50,782 nt of DNA from Acidobacteriota bacterium. GTDB taxonomy: Bacteria; Acidobacteriota; Thermoanaerobaculia; Thermoanaerobaculales; Thermoanaerobaculaceae. Positions within the stretch are counted from its first letter, which is position 1. Each line of letters starts with the position of its first letter. This document shows, one piece after another, positions 1 through 8,528 of this stretch. A program made the position numbers and the translations under genes. Location: positions 1 to 50,782 of the forward strand of contig SCRJ01000007.1 in NCBI GenBank assembly GCA_004298115.1. Direction: 5' to 3'. The notes beneath the pieces are model-generated. The model was not told the DNA's origin. It saw only the letters and a list, made by a program, of their open reading frames with translations, and made no database searches.

Positions 1-38
1 AGCGCGCCGCGTGGCCCGGGGCGGAGAGCGGCGCTCCA

Positions 39-57
39 GCTCCCGAACAACGGGAGC
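39..57. terminator. GC-rich hairpin, possible terminator
   Basis: A 7-bp perfect inverted repeat (GCTCCCG / CGGGAGC) encloses the loop AACAA. No T-tract follows, so it is at best a weak or Rho-assisted terminator of a gene left of the window. It could instead be a simple stem upstream of the repeat arrays. Confidence 0.3.
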
Positions 58-70
58 CGGCTCCGTCCTC

Positions 71-98
71 GGACCACGGACCACGGACCACGGACCAC
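71..98. repeat. Heptanucleotide tandem repeat (GGACCAC)4
   Basis: Four exact GGACCAC units are followed by GG. On the opposite strand the units read GTGGTCC and run into GAGGACGGAG, resembling the GTGGTCCGAGAGA flank of arrays near 12.3 and 28.7 kb. This is the first of six such arrays in the window. Confidence 0.9.
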
Positions 99-154
99 GG
101 TACTTCTGAGGAACGGGGTCCGGGTCGGCCCTCGACCGATGAGCCTCGGGCTTC

Positions 155-182
155 GGACCACGGACCACGGACCACGGACCAC
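155..182. repeat. Heptanucleotide tandem repeat (GGACCAC)4 upstream of rsmI
   Basis: A second set of four exact GGACCAC units ends 24 bp before the GTG start used for rsmI. It is separated from the first array by 56 bp. The unit is not a multiple of three, so a change in copy number would change which upstream start codon is in frame with rsmI. Confidence 0.9.
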
Positions 183-206
183 GTCACTCCTGGCGGTCGC
201 CTCTGG

Positions 207-1034
207 GTGGTGGCCACGCCGATCGGCAACCTCTCCGACCTCTCGCCGCGCGCCCGCGAGGTCCTCGCGGGCGTCCGACTGGTCCTCGCGGAGGATACCC
301 GCCACGTCCGCAAGCTCCTGAACCACTTCGGCATCACGACGGCGGCGGGGGCGCTGCACGAGCACAACGAGACGCGCGAGGTGCCCCGCCTTCTCGCCGG
401 GTTGCGGGACGGCGCGGAGTTCGCTCTGGTGTCGGACGCCGGCACACCGCTCCTGGCCGATCCCGGCTACCGTCTGGTGCGCGCCTGCCGCGAGGCCGGG
501 ATCGAGGTGGTGGCCGTGCCGGGCCCGAGCGCCGTCGCCGCGGCGCTCTCGGTTGCGGGCCTGCCGCCGGTCCCGTTCACGTTCGCGGGGTTCCTGCCGC
601 CCCGCTCGGGCGCGCGCGCCGCGGCGCTCGCGACGCTTGCCGCGCTGCCGCACACGCTCGTGCTGTTCCTCTCGCCGCACCGCCTGCGGGCGGAGCTCGA
701 GGCGTGTGCCGCCACCCTCGGCGAGCAGCGCGAGGGAGCGCTCCTGGCCGAGCTGACCAAGGTCCACGAGCGCTGCGAGCGCGGCTCTCTCGAGACACTC
801 GCGGCGTGGGCGGCGGCGGCCGTTCCGAGGGGCGAGTACACGCTCGTCGTCGGACCACCCGCCGTCGCGCCGGCGGCGCGGGGGGCGGCGACGCCAGAGG
901 ACGCACGCGCGGCGGTGGCGGCGGCGCTCGCCCGCGGCCTCGATCTGGCTGCGGCGCGCCGTGAGGCCGCGCGCGAGATCGGCGTTACGCGGCGGGAGCT
1001 GTACGCCTTGACGGTGCGGCCGGACGCCCGATGA
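207..1034 (+). CDS. rsmI: 16S rRNA 2'-O-ribose C1402 methyltransferase RsmI
   Basis: SAM-dependent enzyme of the tetrapyrrole-methylase fold that 2'-O-methylates C1402 of 16S rRNA. The N-terminal VATPIGNLSDLS is the family signature. AEDTRHVRKLL, SDAGTPLLADPG and PGPSAVAAALS follow in the expected order, and about 275 residues is normal. The C-terminal part carries the usual family extension (ITRREL-like GVTRREL). The start is uncertain: the family usually has a few residues before VATPIGN, and here the in-frame sequence upstream reads GGRLWV, which looks homologous. The only standard start codons nearby are the GTG pair at 207/210; the frame stays open through the repeat array to position 1. 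Its 3' end overlaps the convergent holA by 50 bp. Confidence 0.93.
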   Translation: MVATPIGNLSDLSPRAREVLAGVRLVLAEDTRHVRKLLNHFGITTAAGALHEHNETREVPRLLAGLRDGAEFALVSDAGTPLLADPGYRLVRACREAGIEVVAVPGPSAVAAALSVAGLPPVPFTFAGFLPPRSGARAAALATLAALPHTLVLFLSPHRLRAELEACAATLGEQREGALLAELTKVHERCERGSLETLAAWAAAAVPRGEYTLVVGPPAVAPAARGAATPEDARAAVAAALARGLDLAAARREAAREIGVTRRELYALTVRPDAR

Positions 1035-2142
1035 GGGCGAGCACGAGGGCGCTGATCGCGGCGAGGGCGGCCGGGCCCCGGGCGCGCTCGGCCCGGCTCT
1101 CGGCCAGGCGCGCGAGCGCCGCGATCAGCTCACCGTCCTCGTAGGCCGCGGCGAGCCGGAACGCCCGGTGCAGCTGCCACGGCGTCATGCCGGCGATCGG
1201 GGAGTCGGGCGTGGCCTCGATCTCCTTGGCCAGGCGGGGAAACAGGCGCGGTTTGAACGCGCGCTGGTACCAGTCCTTGCCGGCGCAGCGCCTGGGGTCG
1301 AGCTCTGCGGCCAGCGCCGCGCGCGCCGCGTACCCGCGCACCGCGAGCGCCTGCCGCAACAACCGGCCCACCGTACCGGTGAGGATCGGGCCGAGACGGT
1401 CGGGACCGACCGCGTCGCCGCGCCAATCGAGGAGGACCGCGCCGGCGGCGATCGCCCCGGTAAAGCGGGCGAAGCGGCCCCCGTCACGGCGCTGCAGTGC
1501 GTCCTCGATCTCGCGCAGCTGCCTCTCGCCGGCTCCCGCCTGCGCCCGGACCGCGGCGGCGTCCGCCTCGCCCGCGAGCGCCAGGCGTTCGGCGGCTTTG
1601 GCCAGTTCGCGCGGACGGAAGCCGTACGCTTCGCACAGAGCGTCGACAACCTCGTGGTTGGCCTGGAGGGCGGGGGCGACGCGGGCGATCAGCCCCACGA
1701 GCGCCTGCCGCTGCTCGCGCGAGACCCGCGCCTCGTCCCACGGTTTAGGCGCGTCCGGCAAGCCGATGAAGCGGACCTCGCCGCGCCGACCGACGGCATC
1801 CGCCAGCGCGCCGGTCGGGGCGGCGGCGGCCACGGCGCTCATCACCAGCGCCACGCCCGCGAGGGGCAGCGCCTCGAGGCTGGCGGCGAGGGGGTCGGCG
1901 GCCGCGCGGCGGCCCACGGACAGGTAGGGACGGGCGTCCGCCACCACCAGCAGGCGTTCCGCAACGAAGAGCGACGGGCTGGCCAGCTCCTGCACGAGGC
2001 GCGTGGCGGGCGGCGCCTCGCCGAACGGCACGACCTCGCCGTCCGGGTGGGCCTGCTGCCACGCCGCCACGGCATCCTGGCGCGCGAGCTCGAGGAGGAA
2101 ATCGTCGGGACTGGCGAGAAGGAGGATCTGGGGTGAGCTCAC
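985..2142 (-). CDS. holA: DNA polymerase III delta subunit HolA
   Basis: Clamp-loader delta subunit, which opens the beta clamp during replication. The N-terminus (QILLLASPDDFLLELARQDAV) and the ensuing LFVAERLLVVADARPYL match the HolA N-terminal domain, where the partner protein is loaded; the helical C-terminal region follows (WQLHRAFRLAAAYEDGEL near residues 320-340). At 385 residues it is somewhat longer than usual, because of a hydrophobic, Ala/Arg-rich tail of about 35 residues. The start is GTG at 2142. It is the last gene of the minus-strand series and its end overlaps rsmI. Overall similarity is moderate, as is usual for this fast-evolving subunit. Confidence 0.85.
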   Translation of the reverse strand: MSSPQILLLASPDDFLLELARQDAVAAWQQAHPDGEVVPFGEAPPATRLVQELASPSLFVAERLLVVADARPYLSVGRRAAADPLAASLEALPLAGVALVMSAVAAAAPTGALADAVGRRGEVRFIGLPDAPKPWDEARVSREQRQALVGLIARVAPALQANHEVVDALCEAYGFRPRELAKAAERLALAGEADAAAVRAQAGAGERQLREIEDALQRRDGGRFARFTGAIAAGAVLLDWRGDAVGPDRLGPILTGTVGRLLRQALAVRGYAARAALAAELDPRRCAGKDWYQRAFKPRLFPRLAKEIEATPDSPIAGMTPWQLHRAFRLAAAYEDGELIAALARLAESRAERARGPAALAAISALVLALIGRPAAPSRRTAPAA

Positions 2143-2233
2143 GGGCGGGGCTTCGGCCTCCTCACCGGCCGGGGAACCGTCGCCGGCCCCGCGTCAGAGA
2201 GGGGGCGAGGCCGGGTCATCCCCGCGACCGACG

Positions 2234-2590
2234 TCAGATCTCGCCGCGGTCGTGCAGCTCCTGGCACGCGATGCAGTACCGCGCCCACGGAACGGCCTGC
2301 AGTCGCTGCTTTTCGATCGCCTGTTCGCAATGGATGCACATCCCGAACCGCCCGCTGTCGAGGCGCGCGAGCGCCTCGTCGATCATCCGCAGCATCTTGC
2401 CCTCGTTCTCCGAGAGCGAGAAGGAGAACTCCCTCTGGAACGCGCTGGTCGCCCGGTCGGCGATGTCAGGGGCGCCCGATTCGGTTTCCACCGAGCCCAT
2501 CTCCCGGGCGCGCGACACCCCCTCCATGACTTCCTTGCGCTTGGCCTGCAAGTGCTTCTTCATGGTCTTGAGATCAATCGCGTGAGCCAA
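2234..2590 (-). CDS. dksA: DksA/TraR-family C4 zinc-finger transcription factor
   Basis: Small RNA-polymerase secondary-channel factor of the DksA/TraR family (118 residues). The coiled-coil tip has PDIADRA (residues 41-47), equivalent to the acidic DxxDxA tip that makes DksA work with ppGpp. The zinc finger is Cys85-x2-Cys88-x17-Cys106-x2-Cys109. The start is TTG at 2590; GGAGG lies 7 nt upstream and a perfect TATAAT a little further. It is shorter than E. coli DksA (151 aa), lacking part of the N-terminal helix. It lies downstream of rlmH in the ribosome-assembly neighbourhood, consistent with growth-rate control, but the target genes cannot be read from the sequence. Confidence 0.88.
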   Translation of the reverse strand: MAHAIDLKTMKKHLQAKRKEVMEGVSRAREMGSVETESGAPDIADRATSAFQREFSFSLSENEGKMLRMIDEALARLDSGRFGMCIHCEQAIEKQRLQAVPWARYCIACQELHDRGEI

Positions 2591-2609
2591 TCCAGCCTCC
2601 AGACAAGGG

Positions 2610-2615
2610 ATTATA
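2610..2615 (-). promoter_or_regulatory. Perfect -10 box of the dksA promoter
   Basis: On the minus strand the gap between rlmH and dksA reads TGCGGTATAATCCC: a perfect TATAAT. No good -35 is seen. Start of transcription would be near 2603, giving a leader of about 12 nt that carries the GGAGG ribosome-binding site. This suggests dksA has its own promoter in addition to read-through. Confidence 0.6.
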
Positions 2616-2632
2616 CCGCAACGCCCAACCCT

Positions 2633-3124
2633 CTAACCCAGCGTGGCCCGGTGATATTGCCCCCCGGCGAGCAGGTCGCACGCGCGGTAGAGCTGTTCGA
2701 GCAGAACGACGCGTGCGAGGGCGTGCGGCAGGGTCAGCCGCGAGAGGGCCAGGAGTTCGTGCGCATCCGCCTTCAAGCCGCTGTCCAGCCCGAGATCCGA
2801 CCCGATGACGAACACCGTCCGCCCGCCTCGCCGCCGCGCCCCGAGCCACGCGGCCAGCTCCTCGGTGCTCCGCTCGCGTCCGGCCTCGTCGAGCGCCACC
2901 ACGGTGTCCCCGGACGCGAGGTGGTTGCGGACCGCGGCGGCCTCCTCGGCGAGCGCCCGCTTCGGGTCGCCCCGCCTCCCGGACGCCGGCCGCACCCGCA
3001 CCGCGGCGAACGGCAGGTGGCGGGCCAGCCTGGCCCCGAACTCGTCGGCGAGCGCCTCGAACGGATCGGGGGCGCGCCGGCCGACCCACAGCAGCAGCAC
3101 GCCGCTCAGTCGCCCCGTCGCCAT
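2633..3124 (-). CDS. rlmH: 23S rRNA pseudouridine1915 N3-methyltransferase RlmH
   Basis: SPOUT-class methyltransferase acting on pseudouridine 1915 of 23S rRNA in assembled ribosomes. The C-terminal knot region has FVIGSDLGLD and LSRLTLPHALARVVLLEQLYRA, then GGQYHR at the end, all hallmark RlmH features. At 163 residues from the ATG at 3124 (MATGRLSGVLLLWVGR) it fits the family (about 155-160). A longer open frame to 3202 is ignored because it adds non-homologous residues within the upstream gene. The start overlaps the end of the sigma54-activator-like gene by 19 bp, so the two are probably translated together. Confidence 0.92.
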   Translation of the reverse strand: MATGRLSGVLLLWVGRRAPDPFEALADEFGARLARHLPFAAVRVRPASGRRGDPKRALAEEAAAVRNHLASGDTVVALDEAGRERSTEELAAWLGARRRGGRTVFVIGSDLGLDSGLKADAHELLALSRLTLPHALARVVLLEQLYRACDLLAGGQYHRATLG

Positions 3125-4023
3125 CGGATCAGCGTCCGCCGCGAGATGCCGAGCACCGCGGCCGCGCGCGACACGTTGCCGCGCTCGGCAGCCAGGACGC
3201 ACAGGGCGTACAGCCGTTCGACCTCGGCCAACGGCGCCATGCGCTGGGCCGCCAGCGCGGCGACCGCGGGCCAGCCGCCGCCCGGCAGCCCGAGGTCGGC
3301 CGGGCCGATCGCGCCACTATCGCCTTGCATCCGCGCCCGCGTGAGCGTCGCCTCGAGCTCGCGGAAGTTGCCGGGCCACGGGTATGCGGCGAGCAGCCGG
3401 CCGGCCTCGGCGCTCAAGGTCGCTCGCTCCCGGGCCGGCCGCCGCCCCCGGCGGAGAACGGCGCGGGCGAACGGCAGGATGTCCTCGGGGCGGTGCCGCA
3501 ACGCCGGCAGGTGCGCGTGAAAACCCGCAAGGCGGTGGTAGAGGTCGGGCCGGAACGACCCGTCCTCGACCCTCTGCTGCAGCCCGGAGTCGGCCAGGGC
3601 GATGACGCGCGCGCGAAACGACCGGAAGACCGCGGTCCCCACCGGTGCGAAGCTGTGCTCCTCCAGGACCCGCAGCAGCGCGGTCTGCCCCTCGGAGGGG
3701 AGGGCGTCCACGCGGTCGAGCACGAGCGTGCCGTCCGCCGCCCGTTCGAGGAACCCGCGGTGGGGACGGGTCGCGTCGGTGAACGCGCCGGCGCGGTGGC
3801 CGAACAGCGCCGAGGCCAGCAACGTCGCCGGGACCGCGCCGCAATCCACGACCACGAACGGACGTCCGCGCCGCCCGGCCCGGTGTGCGCGCGCAGCCAC
3901 GAAGCTCTTGCCCACGCCGGTCTCGCCCTCGATCAGGAGCGTCAGATCGGTGGGGGCGAACCGCCACAGGGTGCGGGCCAGCTCCGCGGCGCGGCGGTTG
4001 CGGGTGGCGAAGAGCGCGTTCAC
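3106..4023 (-). CDS. Sigma54-activator-like AAA+ protein with Fis-type HTH, degenerate key motifs
   Basis: A protein of 305 residues resembling the central and DNA-binding domains of NtrC-type activators, without any N-terminal sensory domain. Walker A is GETGVGKS, the arginine-finger region FRPDLYHRL is present, and the C-terminus is a Fis-like HTH (NVSRAAAVLGISRRTLIRW). Two motifs are altered: the sigma54-contact loop GAFTGA reads GAFTDA, and Walker B is LVLDRVD rather than LDE. It may therefore not activate sigma54 in the ordinary way; it could act as a plain DNA-binding regulator. The GTG start at 4023 overlaps the rsfS stop (GTGA), so it is translationally coupled to the ribosome-assembly genes, an unusual place for such a regulator. 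Confidence 0.8.
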   Translation of the reverse strand: MNALFATRNRRAAELARTLWRFAPTDLTLLIEGETGVGKSFVAARAHRAGRRGRPFVVVDCGAVPATLLASALFGHRAGAFTDATRPHRGFLERAADGTLVLDRVDALPSEGQTALLRVLEEHSFAPVGTAVFRSFRARVIALADSGLQQRVEDGSFRPDLYHRLAGFHAHLPALRHRPEDILPFARAVLRRGRRPARERATLSAEAGRLLAAYPWPGNFRELEATLTRARMQGDSGAIGPADLGLPGGGWPAVAALAAQRMAPLAEVERLYALCVLAAERGNVSRAAAVLGISRRTLIRWRRGD

Positions 4024-4374
4024 GGGCCGGACGCCCGCATCGCTGCGGTGACCTCCGGGGCGTCCCCCCAGAGGCGTTCGAGCGCGTAGAACTCGCGGCG
4101 CTCCTCGAGGAAGATGTGCACGATGAAGTCCCCGTAGTCGAGCAGGATCCATCCGGCCTGGCCGTAACCCTCGACGGCCAACGCGCGCACGCCGTGCGCC
4201 GCGAGGGCGCGGTCCACCTCGTCCGCGATCGCCTGTGCCTGGCGCTGCGAACCGGCCGAGCAGATCACGAACGCCTCGGCGATCGAGGTCCGCTCCGAGA
4301 CGTCCAGCGCCAGCAGGTGGTAGGCCTTCTTCTCTTCGAGCGCCGAGGCGACCAGCCGCAGGCGGGCCAGTACG

Positions 4375-4397
<23 letters not shown>
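4020..4397 (-). CDS. rsfS: Ribosome silencing factor RsfS
   Basis: RsfS (YbeB/Iojap) binds ribosomal protein L14 and blocks subunit joining when nutrients are scarce. The protein (125 residues) has the family core: ALDVSERTSIAEAFVICSAGSQRQAQAIADEV, then EGYGQAGWILLDYGDFIVHIFLEERREFYALERLW. The upstream end overlaps nadD; two possible starts exist (4397, or ATG at 4385 reading MGSDVLARL). The stop is shared with the next gene in a GTGA overlap. The order nadD-rsfS-rlmH is widely conserved; here one extra gene separates rsfS from rlmH. Confidence 0.93.
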
Positions 4398-6324
<1,927 letters not shown>

Positions 6325-6333
6325 CTCCCCTCC

Positions 6334-6651
6334 CTACGCCTCGATGGCGTCGATGCGGACCTCGAGGAGGTCCTGCCGGTGGCCCGTCGTCTTGCGGTAA
6401 CCCTTGCGCTTCTTCTTCTTGAAGATGATCACCTTGTCGGCGCGCAGCTCGCGCAGCAGCGTGCCCTTGACCGACGCCCCCGCCACCAGGGGTTTGCCCA
6501 CCGCGACGTTCGTGTCGTCGCGAACGAGGAGAACGCGATCGAACACGACCTCGGCGCCGACCTGCGCGCCGGGCCACACACGCTCCACCGCGATCCGCTG
6601 CCCGATCTCCACGCGATGTTGCTTTCCGCCAGCTTCCACGATTGCGTACAT
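6334..6651 (-). CDS. rplU: 50S ribosomal protein L21
   Basis: L21 of 105 residues beginning MYAIVEAGGKQHRVEIGQRI, with the basic run KKKKRKGYRKTTGHRQ at the C-terminal end that contacts 23S rRNA. A longer open frame upstream is not used, because the family start fits ATG 6651 exactly. It is the first gene of the L21-L27-Obg operon. Confidence 0.97.
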   Translation of the reverse strand: MYAIVEAGGKQHRVEIGQRIAVERVWPGAQVGAEVVFDRVLLVRDDTNVAVGKPLVAGASVKGTLLRELRADKVIIFKKKKRKGYRKTTGHRQDLLEVRIDAIEA

Positions 6652-6683
6652 GCCGACTCCAACCCGACCAGTCGGGGAACGAG

Positions 6684-6715
6684 GTTTGTACCACACCCCC
6701 GGGCGGGTGTCAAAC
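6684..6715. promoter_or_regulatory. Imperfect hairpin between a GT-C-like gene and rplU
   Basis: ACACCC / GGGTGT (6693-6698 and 6705-6710) is extended by GTTTG / CAAAC (6684-6688 and 6711-6715), with a TACC bulge on one side. It covers the stop codon of the upstream minus-strand gene and lies 33-64 nt before the rplU start. It could be a terminator without a U-run or part of an L21 leader; I cannot decide which. Confidence 0.4.
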
Positions 6716-8467
6716 CGGCGGGCCGGCCGGAGACAGGGCAAAGACCTGCACCGAAGCCACGTCGACGACCGGCGGGCCGAGTCGCGTGACGAACGCGCGC
6801 CACCGCCGCCACCCTTGCACGTCCCGCCACGGCGCCACCGGGTAGCCGACCGCGAGGCGGTCGAGTTCGCCCCAGTTGACCAGGATGTGGGTGAAGCCAC
6901 GGCGGCGCAGGCGCGCGCACGCCTCGCCCGGGTCCGCGCTGGTTTCCAGCACCGAGCGCAACGGTGAGACGTCGAACTGCGACGGGGCGACGAAACGGCG
7001 CGGAAAGCCGAAACCCCGCGGCTCGCCGACGAACAGCACCCTGGCGCGCGCGGGTAGACCGCGCGCCGCGGCGAACGCCGGAAACGGATCGTTCGGCAGC
7101 CAACCGGAGGAAACGGAGCGGGTCGGGTTGAGCAGCCACGCGGGCCCGAAGCGGCGCAGCCCCGTCACTCCGAACGTCACGCCGACCGCGGCGGTGACCG
7201 CCAGCGCCAGTCCCGCCGCCCACGCGCCCGGACGCCCCCGGCGCGCCGCCGATCCGGCGACCGCCAGCACGACGCCGAGGGCGGGCGCCAGGAACCTGGG
7301 CACGATGCCGGTGAGGCCCCAGGCGGCAAGAGCCGCAAGCGCCGCCACGGCGGCGAGCCGGGGCCGGTTCCCCCCCGGCGGCAGCGACGCCAACACCGCC
7401 GCGAGCGCCAGCGGCGCCAGGTACGCGGCGTGAGGCACGACCGCAACCGTCAGCTGGCGAACCATCTCCAGGGGCGACAGGCCGAGGTTCATGAGCACGC
7501 CGCCTTCGCGCCACAGGATGCCCGCCCCCTCTCCCCGCCACCCGATCGGCGCCAGCGGCGCCCCGAGCAGGACGAGGTTCTTGACCCACCACGGGGCGCT
7601 CCCCGCCAACCAACCTCCGGCCGCGGCCAGCCCGGCCCGCCACCGCTCGCGGGAGCGTACGACGATCAACACGATCACGATGAGGGCCCAGGGCACGCCC
7701 TGGACCCTCGCGGCCGTGGCCGCCCCCACCAGGAGGCCCGCGAGCGACGCGGCGCCCACGCCTGGGGCGCGGCCGAGCGCCACGGTCACGGCCGTGACGA
7801 TCCCGACCAGCGCCAGGCCCTCGGCCGCCGGCAAACCGGCGACGAGGGCGTCGCCCGGCAGCAACGGAACGCACGCCGCGGCGAGCAGCGCCGCCCAGCG
7901 CGGCGCACCCAGCGTCCGCGACAGCGCCCCTACGGCCGCGCCGGCGAGGACGAAGCTCCACCAGTTGACGAGCGCGGGGACGCGGACCAGTCCGACCGCA
8001 AGCGGCATCGCGGCCAGCAGTTGGGCGAGCGGAGGAAAGGCCGAGAACAGGTCCTCGGGGTGGGCGTGGAGGCCGCCCTCCAGCAGCGCCTGCCACGGCA
8101 GGCCGAGGTGGTAGACGAGCGCGTCGTAGAAGAACGGCGGCGCCACGGCCAGCGGCAACGCGACGGCGGCGCCGAGCAGCGGACCGAGCAGTTGAGCCGA
8201 TCGCCAGCCGTTGCCCCGCCACTTGGCCACGACGGCGAGAACCAGCGGAACGCAGGCGACCAGCCACGGCCGCCAGGCGTGCAGCAACCCGAGGAGCAGG
8301 AGAACGGCGGCGAGAACCCAGCCGCCGACGACGAAATCCACGGCGAGACGCAGCCCGGGTTGCAGAGGCACGCGGAGGAGACGTCGCACGCGCGCCCCGA
8401 GGGCCGCGGCGATGCCGGCGAGCGCCGCGGCGGCGAGCACCTCGACGGGGAGGGGCAGGTCCGGCAC
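6710..8467 (-). CDS. Multi-pass membrane protein, GT-C (ArnT/PMT-like) glycosyltransferase candidate (copy A)
   Basis: A protein of 585 residues, almost wholly hydrophobic until about residue 450, with many predicted membrane segments. Then comes a soluble C-terminal region. An extracytoplasmic loop near residue 110 has APPFFYDALVYHLGLPW; in GT-C enzymes an acidic residue in the first such loop is catalytic, and Asp in YDALVYH is the candidate. The C-terminus has GFTHILVNWGELDRL. Copy B (8529-10298) has the same loop and the same C-terminal motif, so the two are tandem paralogues. The likely role is transfer of a lipid-linked sugar to an envelope acceptor, but donor and acceptor are unknown. 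GTG start at 8467. Confidence 0.6.
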   Translation of the reverse strand: MPDLPLPVEVLAAAALAGIAAALGARVRRLLRVPLQPGLRLAVDFVVGGWVLAAVLLLLGLLHAWRPWLVACVPLVLAVVAKWRGNGWRSAQLLGPLLGAAVALPLAVAPPFFYDALVYHLGLPWQALLEGGLHAHPEDLFSAFPPLAQLLAAMPLAVGLVRVPALVNWWSFVLAGAAVGALSRTLGAPRWAALLAAACVPLLPGDALVAGLPAAEGLALVGIVTAVTVALGRAPGVGAASLAGLLVGAATAARVQGVPWALIVIVLIVVRSRERWRAGLAAAGGWLAGSAPWWVKNLVLLGAPLAPIGWRGEGAGILWREGGVLMNLGLSPLEMVRQLTVAVVPHAAYLAPLALAAVLASLPPGGNRPRLAAVAALAALAAWGLTGIVPRFLAPALGVVLAVAGSAARRGRPGAWAAGLALAVTAAVGVTFGVTGLRRFGPAWLLNPTRSVSSGWLPNDPFPAFAAARGLPARARVLFVGEPRGFGFPRRFVAPSQFDVSPLRSVLETSADPGEACARLRRRGFTHILVNWGELDRLAVGYPVAPWRDVQGWRRWRAFVTRLGPPVVDVASVQVFALSPAGPPV

Positions 8468-8484
8468 CGGCCCAGTCTAGCCGC

Positions 8485-8506
8485 TCCCCGGCGGGCCGGC
8501 CGGGGA
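8485..8506. terminator. GC hairpin between the two GT-C-like paralogues
   Basis: TCCCCGGC and GCCGGGGA form a perfect 8-bp stem around a 6-nt loop, in the gap between the two paralogues. No T-run follows on the minus strand, so it may be an mRNA-stabilising stem rather than a terminator. Confidence 0.35.
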
Positions 8507-8528
8507 TGCCGGAGCGCCGCTCCCGGTC

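Noticed and set aside
71-182. CRISPR array
   Set aside because: Units are contiguous 7-bp repeats without unique spacers, and there are no cas genes.
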